Shown piece after piece: positions 44,925-54,259 of a stretch of DNA of 64,000 bases (its first letter is position 1; each line of letters opens with the position of its first letter). Made by a program: the position numbers and the translations under genes. Below the pieces are notes generated by a model, which was not told the origin of the DNA, did not search any database, and saw only the letters and a list, made by a program, of their open reading frames with translations. Origin of the DNA: Proteles cristata cristata (Eukaryota; Chordata; Mammalia; Carnivora; Hyaenidae); the NCBI GenBank assembly GCA_017311185.1, contig JAESUZ010003409.1, forward strand, positions 124,001 through 188,000. The letters run 5' to 3'.

Positions 44925-45125
44925 GGTATGCATTCAGTGCTATGCTATGTGTTTTCTAATTATCCCATTAAATACTCACAGCCATCTGGAAAGGGGTATC
45001 ATTTTCCCCGTTTTCCAGTTGAAGAAACTGAAGCTTAGAAATACCGAATAACTTGCTAAGTTCACAGGGAGAGGAAGAGGCAGAGCGTGGATCTGAACTC
45101 TGGCTGCTCTTGGATTCTATAGCAT
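44925..45125 (-). mobile_element. MIR
   Basis: CAGTGCTATGCTATGTGTTT, ATTATCCCATTAAATACTCA, CCGTTTTCCAGTTGAAGAAA and GGCAGAGCGTGGATCTGAAC give the MIR complement nearly end to end. Confidence 0.8.
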
Positions 45126-46122
45126 TGGTTATGAGACCTGTTATGAATTACTTTAAAATGTCATGAAAATTAATGGCAGCCAAATCTTCGGGGCTGTGCG
45201 TAAGCTCCTCCAGCTTTGCTGAAATGCCACTGACTTCCAAGGCTGGTCAAACGGTTCAGGGATAGTGGGGTGCTCCTGACGCCGTCCCAGGGCCCCTGGG
45301 GTCCACCCAATGGTCCCCCCGGGAGAGACCTTCCCCCGGCCCTTCTGCAAAGAGCAATGGCATTCTGCTCCCAGGAAGAGATGGGGTGGCTGACTCGATG
45401 AGCACAGTGGGAACAATTTGCTCGTCTTTGGAAAGCTCTTGGCCTCGAAGGATCACCTGGGAAGGAGCAGTTCTGGCTTTAACACTCACACCAGAGCGCC
45501 TTGCCGTCCTTCCTTGTCCCTTTATTCTCTTCCTTAACATCTGCATGTGGATGTAATAAAAGTGTGCTGGGTCACCGGGCTCTCGAAGAGGAAGAGTGTG
45601 ATGGTGTAATTGAGCTGTTACTGCCTGCCTGTCCGGCGCACATTAGCTGAGTAAAACATGCAGTCAATAAAACACAACAAAACAATAAAACTAAGCCCTT
45701 TGGTGCTGTCTTATTGGGTGTGATACAACCCAGAAACCTCTGGCCATAAAACGGAGAATGAGGGAAACTTTACACTTTTGAGAACAAAGACGCTCAGGCA
45801 CTAGGTTGGAAACGGCTCGCCCAGCCCGAGTCCTGGTCTCTGAGCACCTGGAAGCAGTTAGCTTTGAAAACCACGCGGGCTCTGGCTGCTTCAAGTTCAC
45901 GGGCCCTCCGTGAGACCTTGTTAGGAGCATGCATGGAAATATGCTTCTCATTAGGGAAGCCATTGATCCTACCAACAAAGATACGTTTTTTTTTCGAAGA
46001 TAAATTTATTAGCCATGGACAGAATGACGCTTGCCAGCCTTCCTCTTTGGGGATGAGGTGGGGGAGGGGGGACTCAGAGCATGGGACCGTAGGTGCCGAT
46101 GCCTCCAGGCTGTGATTCAAGA
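45126..46122. other. Unclassified, possibly unique sequence
   Basis: No repeat family is recognised. The block at about 45560-45780 (including CATTAGCTGAGTAAAACATG and AATAAAACACAACAAAACAA) looks like single-copy DNA. The open frames show no domain. Confidence 0.4.
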
Positions 46123-46133
46123 CAGCGGTGGTC

Positions 46134-46359
46134 TTTTTTTTTTTTAATATATATTTTTATTTATTTCTAGGAGAGAGAGAGAGAGACAGCATGAGCAGGG
46201 GAGGGTCAGAGAGAGAGGGAGTCACAGACCGAAACAGGCTCCAGGCTCCGAGCTGGCAGTCAGCACAGAGCCCGACGCGAGGCTCGAACCCATGAACCGC
46301 GAGATCATGACCTAAGCGAAAGTCGGACGCTTAACCGACTAAGCCACCCAGGAGCCCCG
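46134..46359 (-). mobile_element. Felid tRNA-Lys SINE, 'GCAGTCAGCACAG' subtype, young
   Basis: Reverse and full length, with a perfect 11-bp target duplication AGCGGTGGTCT at 46123-46133 and 46360-46370. Markers CTAGGAGAGAGAG, GAGTCACAGACCGAAACA and GAGCTGGCAGTCAGCACAG are present. Confidence 0.97.
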
Positions 46360-46370
46360 AGCGGTGGTCT

Positions 46371-47273
46371 CTTTTGCCCAGTGGAAGATTGCAACCAAAT
46401 CTCAACACTTTCTAGGCCTGGTGAAGACTAAGAGGAAACTGGAAGATTTTATGGTTGGTGACTTGCTAGGACTTGTTGAAAAGTAGGCCAGTGCAATTTG
46501 TCTATTTTGGGTTTCAGAAACATTTGTTCTTCCCACAAGAGGTATTTTAAATACCTTCAGGACTATGGTTGCAGCCCCAAACAATTCATTAAATTTTTTT
46601 TTTTTTTTTTTTGCCTAATTTTGAAGCATGGCTTGAAGATGATGCTGACGATGGATGTCAGGCTGGGCTCAGAGCCTCAGTGGTTCCCATCGGCGGAGCT
46701 CAGATGAGCCCCTGTTGGTGTGGGGTCTGCGGGGTGCGCCTGCCGGGAGCTGATGTGCGTGAGGTACTGAGGAGCCCCCTGGCACAGGACGTAGCCTTAA
46801 AGGAAGAGAAGCGGATTTAAAGAAAGAGAACAGTCTTGGCCAAGTAACAAGAACTGAGTCATCCGCTGGGGAGGGCCATTCTGACTCAAGCCTACTGTAT
46901 TTGTACTTAGACTCGTCCCCCAGCCTCTACTGGATTCACCCAACGGGGTGCCGGGCGGCATGTGGAGCACAGAGCTGGTTCGGCCCAAACTCTACAAGGC
47001 ACTGGGAAATGAACAGATTCAGGAGCGCAGCACAGACTGGGGGAGAGAGCCTGCTTCTTCTTGGGCACCGCTGGGTCTGGATACGCTCAGCAGATGCACA
47101 TGGTGACATATTGGATGCTCTGTAAATACGTGTGAGAAACTTCAGAGTTACCCCAATTTCACTGGATTTGTTTGGGTGTGCAGATCTATGTATGATGTTT
47201 GTGGGGGTGGGCAGGTAAGCCACCTTGGCTATTATGTCACATCAGTAGGGGAGGCTGAGAAGAGGGAAGAAGT
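46371..47273. other. Unclassified stretch
   Basis: No gene or named repeat is seen. A T-run of about 18 lies at 46595-46612. Confidence 0.4.
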
Positions 47274-47504
47274 TTTTTAAAATATTTTTTAAATGTTTAT
47301 TTATTTTTGAGAGAGAGAGAGACAGACAGAGACAGAGCACAAGCAAGGGAGGGGCAGAGGGAGAGCGAGACACAGAATCTGAAGCAGGCTCCAGGCTCTG
47401 AACTGTAAGCACAGAGCCCCACACGGGGCTCAAACTCACAAATGGTGAGATCATTACCTGAGACGAAGTTGTAAGCTTAACCGACTGAGCCACCCAGGTG
47501 CCCC
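47274..47504 (-). mobile_element. Felid tRNA-Lys SINE
   Basis: Reverse, full length: AAATGTTTATTTATTTTTGA tail side, GAGGGGCAGAGGGAGAGCGA middle, and head AACCGACTGAGCCACCCAGG. The head carries several substitutions. Confidence 0.95.
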
Positions 47505-48344
47505 GAACATTTTCTTTTTTTTAACATTAGTCTTGTTTAGAATTGTAGGCACTTGGAAAAGAGCCATATGGGTATTTCACAAAGGTGTGAAAATATGTAA
47601 GCGTGGATAGATCGATAGGCTATGGGGGTTGTTAGACCTGTTTATCCCATTGCTAAACTTCATGTTGTAAGATACTGCTTGTACCCAGGCACCTGAGGCA
47701 TCCACAGTCGCCAGGTGGTTTTAAAAGAATAGCTTCTCCACATTCCTGTGCTGTGGGAATGTGTGGAGAATGTCTCAGTCATGTAAGAAGGAATAAAGTA
47801 TTTGAGCTGTTTCATCATATAGAGAGATGTCGGCCACGGACTTCCATTTCACACACACAACAAATTGGGGATCTGATCAGGTAGGACGAGTTGTCACTTT
47901 GTAATAGTCTTTGGAGTAGTTTCTCTCTATTCTTTATTTCCTACCCAAATGGGAACCCAAGGCTGTGAAATACCACTGATGATGTTGTCCAAGCGGAGCT
48001 TTATGATGCAACAGGAAGTGATCCCGCGAAGTCTGCCTTCTCGGAGTGGGTGATGCGTGTTGTAGCCCCGTCCGCCCGGCTTCCCACACCAAGACGTTAC
48101 GGACAAAGCTCCGAATGGTAGAAGGACGGGCTCTAGTCATACCCTATGGTAGTTTACAGGGACAAGTATTGAGAAATATAACTCCAAAATAAGTGTAGGA
48201 GATGTCTTTGTATCTACTGAGAGCGGCTGGTGAGAATCAAAGCTCAGGATATATTAATGGAGGCCGCAAGGTACTCATCCATGTGACACCTAGCGGGTGC
48301 TTTTGCCAGAAGCCTGGGGGCCGTGCTGAGTAGGGGAGAACGGG
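47505..48344. other. Unclassified stretch with an inverted repeat
   Basis: It contains a short hairpin at 47734-47770 (TTCTCCACATTCC pairing with GGAATGTGTGGAGAA, one two-base bulge, 8-9 base loop). No gene is recognised. Confidence 0.45.
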
Positions 48345-48510
48345 CCCTTCTGAGCACTTGACCCATATTGTTTCTTTTAGTTCTCATGAGTTAATGTGCC
48401 ATTATCATTCCGTTTTTCAGAGAGGAATCCAAAGCTTAGAGAGGCTAAGCAGTTTGACCAAAATTACACAGGAAATTGTAGAGTGGAGGTTCAGTCCCAG
48501 TCAGAGGTTC
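48345..48510 (-). mobile_element. MIR
   Basis: TTCTCATGAGTTAATGTGCC, CATTCCGTTTTTCAGAGAGG, AGGCTAAGCAGTTTGACCAA and GAGTGGAGGTTCAGTCCCAG give the MIR complement. Confidence 0.75.
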
Positions 48511-49066
48511 AATCTCTGCTTGTAGAGATTAGAATGGTCAAACTCTCAGAGAACTATGAGGCTTTAGATGCCAAAAGGCCCTTTTCAACCCGTGGGAAAC
48601 TCTTGTCTGTGTAAGACGGGTCTTGTATGAAAAGCGGTTCCAAAGGGTAAACTGCTGATCTAGTTCCAACGTGGCCAGGCACAGCCTGAGTCCTCGGCCA
48701 ATGGGACAGGGTCTGTCCTGGTCCAGGCGTGTGTGATGGACGTTTGGCTTCCTTAGACTTGACGCACAGCGGTCGCATCCTGTTAGGATCATGGAGGTTT
48801 TCGCCTGCTCAGCGTGGCCTGCACGTGGGAATGCAGGGGAACGCAGCGTGCCAGGCCACGGGTCGCACGCTTGGCGGATCCCTCTATTTAGACACCAATC
48901 AACTTTGACCTTCTGCACTGGGTCCCCTCCCTTTCTACGTATTTCTCAGCAAGCTGCAGACCTTCTGTGTATCACTCAGCACACGCAGATTTATTTAATT
49001 CTGCATTGTTCTTTGAGAGCTGCCTTCTCTGCTCAGTTTCTTGAAGGCAAAGATCACATCGTTAAA

Positions 49067-50559
49067 TATATTTATTTATTTATTTTTAACGTGCATCCAA
49101 GTTGGTCAGCATCTAGCGCAATAATGATTGCAGGACTGGAATCCGGTGATTCTTTCTCTATGTATAACACCCAGTGCTCATCCCAGCGAGTGTCCCCTCA
49201 ATGCCCCTTGCACATTTAGCCCATCCGCCCACTCCGCCCCTTCTGCAACGCTCTGTTTGTTCTCTATAGTTAAGAGTCTCTTATGTTTCCCCCCTCCCTG
49301 TTTTTATGTAATTTTTGCTGCCCTTCCCTTATGCTCATCTGTTTTGTATCTTAAAGTCCTTGTAGGAGTAAAGTCATATGATATGTGTCTTTCTCTAACT
49401 GACTCATTTAACTTAGCTTAATACCATCTAGTTCCATCCATGTTGTTGCAAATGGCAACATTTCGTTCCTTTTGATTGCTGAGTAATACTCCACTGTATA
49501 TACATCACATCTTCTTTACCCATTCATTCATCGATGGACATTTGGGCTCTTTCCATACTTTAGCTAGTGTTGATAGCGCTGCTATAAACATTGGGGTGCA
49601 TGTGCCCCTTCGAGACAGCACACCTGTATCCCTTGGATAAATACCTAGTAGTGCAATTGCTGGCTCATAGGATAGTTCTATTTTTACTTTTTTGAGGAAA
49701 CTCCATATTGTTTTCCAAAGTGGCTGCACCAGTTTGCATTCGCACCAGCAGTGCAAGAGGGCTGCCCTTTCTCCACATCTCGGCCAACGTGTGTTGTTTC
49801 CCGAGTTGTTAATTCTAGCCCTTCTGGCTGGTGTGAGGTGGGGTCCTCTTGTGGTTTTGACGTGTATTTCCCTGATGATGAGTGATGTTGAGCATTTTTT
49901 CATGTGTCGGTTGGCCATCTGGGTGTCTTCTTTGGAGAAGTGTCTATTCATGCCTTTTGTCCATTTCTTCACTGGATTATTTGTTTTTTGAGTATTGAGA
50001 TTGATAAGTTCTCTATAGATTTCGGATACTAACCCTTTATCTGATACGTCACTTGCAAATATCTTTTCCCATCTTGTTGGTTGCCTTTCAGTTTTCTGAT
50101 TGTTTCTTTCTCTGGGCAGAAGCTTTTTGTCTTGATGAGGTCCCAGTAGTTTGTTTTGCTTTTGCTTCCCTTGCCTCCAGAGATGAGTTGAATCAGAAGC
50201 TGCTGACTTTGGCCAGGGTCAAAGAGGTTTTTGCCTGCTTTCTCCTCGAGGATTTTGATGGCTTCCTGTCTTACATTTAGGTCTTTCGTCCATTTTGAGT
50301 TTATTTTTGTGTGTGGTGTGAGAAGGTGATCCAGGTTTATACTTCTGCATGTCATTGTCCAGTTTTCCCAGCACCGCTTGCTGAAGAGACTGTCTTTATT
50401 CCATTGGATATCCTTTCCTGCTTTGTCAAAGATGGGTTGACCCCGTGTTTGTGGGTCCATTTCTGGGCTCTCTATTCTGTTCCACTGATCTGAGTGTCTG
50501 CTTTTGTGCCAGTACTGTACTGTCTGGATGATGACAGCTTTGTAAGACATCTTGAAGTC
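49067..50559 (-). mobile_element. 5'-truncated L1 (ORF2 C-terminus and 3' UTR)
   Basis: On the minus strand the element begins within ORF2 at about 50559, runs to the ORF2 end near 49410, continues through the 3' UTR and closes in a TAAATAAATAAATA tail at about 49068-49087. It is much less diverged than the other L1 pieces in the window, and long stretches still translate. Target duplications are not clear (TCACAT occurs at both edges). Confidence 0.93.
49410..50559 (-). pseudogene. L1 ORF2 C-terminal pseudogene
   Basis: The reading frame encodes the C-terminal third of L1 ORF2p, downstream of the reverse-transcriptase core. The first open part (minus 50550-50029) begins MSYKAVIIQTVQYWHKSRHS and the second (minus 49972-49505) includes [20 protein letters not shown]. 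The Cys/His-rich C-terminal segment follows ([18 protein letters not shown]). Two defects are visible: a one-base loss in the AAGGG run near 50034 that shifts the frame and exposes TAG, and a TGA at 49502-49504 where intact L1 has Trp. The element is also 5'-truncated, so it cannot mobilise itself. Confidence 0.92.
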
Positions 50560-51010
50560 ACATTTTTTATATTACTTGCTAATCATGATGGTGGGCACAG
50601 ATAGATATCCCTGAATAAAAGCCAATGTGGTCCTCAATTCTGATGGAATTTACAGAATAGTGGAAAACATAAATAATAACCAAATAATCACACTGGGAAT
50701 GTAAATTTTCAGCTGTGACAGGGAACTGAGGAGGGCTTCTGCTTCTAGCTCTGTGGTGACAAGATACTCTGAAAGCCTCCATTGTCAAATTATCATCATA
50801 TGGCCAGGAGTTACAGCAAACATAACTTTAAAGATTGCTAAGCCAGAAATAAAACCAAGGAATGCTGCGAAGGGCAAAACAAATTTGGAAAGCTGTGTTG
50901 CTCAAACAAAGTTTCTATTTAGTTAATTGATCAAATTTAGTTGGGGAAAATTTCTTTGATTTTTTTCTCCCCTTGTTTGAAAGGTATACTCTTAAAAATG
51001 ATGTGGGAGG
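50560..51010. other. Unclassified stretch
   Basis: No gene or named repeat is seen. Confidence 0.4.
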
Positions 51011-51222
51011 GGGGGCGGCGCCTGGGTGGCTCAGTCAGTTAAGCATCCGACTTTCACTCAGGTCATGATCTCGCAGTTCGTGGGTTCAAGCCCCAGGTCA
51101 GGCTCTGCTGACTGCCAGCTCAGAGCCTGGAGCTGCTTCAGATTCTGTGACTCCCTCTCTCTCTGACCCTCCCCTGCTCATGCTGCCTCTCTCTCAGAAA
51201 TAAATAAAAACATTAAAACAAT
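51011..51222 (+). mobile_element. Felid tRNA-Lys SINE, 'GACTGCCAGCTCAG' subtype
   Basis: Forward: GCGCCTGGGTGGCTCAGTCA, CTTTCACTCAGGTCATGATC, GCTGACTGCCAGCTCAGAGC, CTCTCTCAGAAATAAATAAA. AAATGATGT occurs on both sides (about 50997 and 51227) as target duplication. Confidence 0.96.
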
Positions 51223-51244
51223 TTTTAAATGATGTTGGGGGGTT

Positions 51245-51535
51245 CTGATTCATTTTTGCTTTATGTATTTTGAGGCTTTTTTACTTGGTGCATTTAAATT
51301 GTAAAATCTTTCTGGTGGGTTGGCTCTTTTCTCATGATGGAATGCTCCGTCTTTATTTCTAATCATGCTTCTTGGTTTAACATCTACTTGGTCTGATATT
51401 AATACAGCTATGAAAGCGTCTCGTAGGTTAGTATTTGCATGACATATGTCTTTACATCTTTTACTCGTGACCTTCTGTATCTGTATTTTAAAGTCTGTTA
51501 TAAGCAGCACAAAATTCGGTTTAAAAAATCTAGTC
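51245..51535 (-). mobile_element. L1M ORF2 endonuclease fragment, antisense
   Basis: TTCTCATGATGGAATGCTCC, TGGTTTAACATCTACTTGGT, TGATATTAATACAGCTATGA, GGTTAGTATTTGCATGACAT and ATTTTAAAGTCTGTTATAAG follow the antisense of the ORF2 5' region. Confidence 0.65.
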
Positions 51536-51544
51536 TGGAAATAT

Positions 51545-51935
51545 TTGTCTTTTAAAAAATAGACTTTATTTTTTTAGAGCAGTTTTAGGTTCACAGCAAA
51601 ATTGAGCATAAAGTACCGAGCTTTTCCCATAACCCCTTGCTCCTGCACATGACAGCCTTCCCCGTTATGAGCACCCTCCCACCCCGGGCATATTTGTCAC
51701 CAATGATGAACATACATGGACATGCCATTATCACCCAAATCCTTGGCTTACACTAGGGTTTACCCACAGTGTTGTGCATTCTGTGGTTTTGGACAAATGT
51801 ATAATGACATGTGTCTGCTATATGACATGTGTCCACTATTCCAGTATTACGCTGAGCAGTTTTATGGCCCTAAACACCCTCGGTGCCCCCTACTCATTCT
51901 CCACTCCCCTCAACCCCCTGCCAACCACTGATTCC
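51545..51935 (-). mobile_element. L1M 3' UTR, antisense
   Basis: TTTTTTTAGAGCAGTTTTAG, GTTCACAGCAAAATTGAGCA, TCACCAATGATGAACATACA, TGGACAAATGTATAATGACA and CCTGCCAACCACTGATTCC are the ordered antisense of an L1M 3' UTR. It resembles the fragment at 62612 and derives from the same broad family. Confidence 0.8.
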
Positions 51936-52044
51936 TGTAAAGCCGGGAGGGGGGAAGCCAACAATAAAAATACATGATCAGATGAAAAAATAATAGTGAA
52001 AAGAAAAAAGCAGGAAAAAAGAGCGATCAAGCCATAAGAAGACA

Positions 52045-52175
52045 TCGAGGAACCTTAAATGGATGTTATTCAATGAAAGAAGCCAGTCTGAAAGGCTCCT
52101 ATGAATGGTTCCCATTACAGAACATCTAGAAAGGGCAAAATGAAAGTAATAATAAAGGTGGGTACACAAGACAGC
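52045..52175 (+). mobile_element. L1M 3' fragment, sense
   Basis: CAATGAAAGAAGCCAGTCTG, AAAGGCTCCTATGAATGGTT and ATCTAGAAAGGGCAAAATGA fit an L1M 3' region in sense. Short and diverged. Confidence 0.5.
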
Positions 52176-53750
52176 TGCAAAAATCAGGGAATTTACATGA
52201 CAGGAAACGGCCACTCCTACGACCTAAGCGTCAGACTCCGTGTGGTTCCATCAGTTACCTCATTCAGGTCCCTTGTAACAAAATGTTCCCGTCCAGAATT
52301 CCCCTTCCGTTCAGTGATGTTCGCCACGTCTCTTTAGTTTTCTGTGGAGCAGTCCCTGGGTCTTTCTCGACAAATTTGCATTTATTTCAAGTGTCTTCAT
52401 TAGATTCAGGTTGTGTGTTTTTGATAAGGAAGTGGTGACAGTGATTCTGTGCTCATTTCACCACATCCTCTCAGGGGGAACCCCCTTTGAACCTCTCCCT
52501 TTACTGATTATGCTGACTTTAATCACTTAATGAAGGAGGCATCTGCCGCACCCATAGACCACACCGAGAAGTTAGTCTTTCCCTCTCTGTGATGCAAAAG
52601 TGTCGTGAAACGGAAGTGACGTTTCATTCCTTGGCGAACTCAGTTCATTCAGTAGCCCGTTTATTCAGCATGGGCTCACGGTTTCTTATTTTACTCACTA
52701 CTTTCATTTTATTCGTTACCATCATTGCTTATTTTGATGGCCGAATGCTGGCCTTTTGGGCAGTGGGAGCCCCCGCAAGGTGACTTCTGTGTCCCTTTGA
52801 CACGTCCCCATTATCTGTGAGCACTGCCCTATCATCCAGCATGAGGACCTGCTGTGGGCTCACGGTGTGTTTTCTGCCTCCATCCTGAAATCCGTCATTT
52901 CTCCAAGGAGCCTTTGCTGCTGGGGTTTCAGCCAGCGGGTAGAGACGGGGACACAGAAAGGTGGAGAGCTCCGTAAGCAGTTACGTTTATATTTATTTCT
53001 CTGCCTGTTTACGTATATTGAAAAGCACGAATTCACACCTGTACCATCAATCCCAACCCACACGGCGTTACAGGATTTATTCTAGTTTTGTTTTTTTTCC
53101 ACTTGATTTACTTGTTTGTTTATGCAAAGTACAGTGGACCCACAGTGTTGCTCATTACAGGTTACAAATTCCTTTCCTGATGTGAGCCACCGGGTTCCCG
53201 TTATCCTTCACACACTTACTGGTTTGATGCATGTCTCTGTGTGGAACTGGCCGTCCCCATCACCACCCTTTCCCTGCCCAGCTCTTCTCGTTGCTTCTGT
53301 CCCTCGTGTGCCGGCCTCTCCACGCCGGGAGCTCCTCACCCTGTAGGCGAGGCTTGTGTTCCACTCTGGACGTTCTCCTTGGGCCTCTGCTTGTGCTGTG
53401 TCTTGTTTGGAAAGCTAATTTTGAGAGGGGAGTTTTGTTTCAGTTTCGCCTGTGTGGTTTACACTCTCCTTCTATGCGTTGAATGGTCTTGGCGTATTTC
53501 TTCTGCCCTCCATGGTCTCTGGTCCCCTCCTGGCGTGGCACCATCTCATATCGGCTTCGAGGCTCCGGCTCAGTTGTGTCACCGAGGACACCACAGCCAG
53601 AGGTGTCTGTCTCCATTCATTGTGCCCTGACCTCCGCAGCCCCACCACTTCCCGTGAAACAATAGCTTTAGGAGGAAAGTCACTTGCCATGGCTTCCAGC
53701 CTCCCGTGCAGTGTGGTGGGGAGCCCTGAACATCACACCGTTCCGACTCT
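52176..53750. other. Unclassified stretch
   Basis: No gene is supported. The frames between 53116 and 53769 (up to 129 codons) overlap in three plus-strand phases and one minus-strand phase and have no domain. The block at about 52990-53080 may be an old interspersed repeat that I cannot name. Confidence 0.4.
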
Positions 53751-53784
53751 CTCTTATCTCATCTTCTAAAAATTTTATTTTTGA

Positions 53785-53998
53785 GGGGTGCCTGGGTGGC
53801 TCAGTCGGTTAAGCGTCCAACTTCGGCTCAGGTCATGAGCTCATGGTTCGTGTGTTCGAGCCCCGTGTCAGGTTCTGTGCTGACAGCTCAGAGCCTGGAG
53901 CTACTTCAGATTCTGTATCTATCTCCCTCTCTCTCTGACCCTCCCCTGTTCATGCTGTCTCTCTCTCTCTGTCTCATTAAACATTAAAAAAATTAAAA
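53785..53998 (+). mobile_element. Felid tRNA-Lys SINE, nested in another SINE
   Basis: Forward: GGGGTGCCTGGGTGGCTCAG, GTGTGTTCGAGCCCCGTGTC, CTGACAGCTCAGAGCCTGGA, CTATCTCCCTCTCTCTCTGA, ending in ATTAAACATTAAAAAAATT. Target duplications are approximately AATTTTATTTTTGAG (about 53770) and AAATTATTTTAGAG (about 54001). It lies within the T-rich tail region of the reverse SINE that ends at 54247. Confidence 0.94.
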
Positions 53999-54055
53999 AA
54001 AATTATTTTAGAGAATTGGAGGGGGGCGGAGGAAGAGGGGGAGGGAGAGAGAATC

Positions 54056-54247
54056 TTTTTTTTTTTTTTAAATTTAAATGTTTATTTTTTGGGGAGAGAG
54101 AGGCAGGGAGAGGATCCCAAGCGGCTCTGAGCTGTCAGCACAGAGCCTGATGTGGGGCTCGATTCCGTGTGGAACACAGCTGCGAGATCATGACCTGAGC
54201 CAAAATCAGGAGTTGGACACTCACCTGACTGAGCCACCCAGCCAGCC
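54056..54247 (-). mobile_element. Felid tRNA-Lys SINE, host of the nested insertion
   Basis: Reverse SINE with a diverged head (GACTGAGCCACCCAGCCAGC) and a short GA-rich middle. Its outer target duplication CTCTTATCTCAT lies at 53751-53762 and 54248-54259, so the original insertion spanned this region and was later split by the forward SINE. Its tail-side purine tract at 54010-54053 also expanded. Confidence 0.9.
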
Positions 54248-54259
54248 CTCTTATCTCAT

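Noticed and set aside
2384..54247. tRNA genes at the many tRNA-Lys-like heads
   Set aside because: Each head is attached to a SINE body and A-tail, carries acceptor-stem mutations and lacks a free 3' end, so these are SINEs and not tRNA genes.
5794..54247. CRISPR-like regularly spaced repeats
   Set aside because: The recurring 200-bp units are dispersed SINEs in both orientations with irregular spacing in a vertebrate genome.
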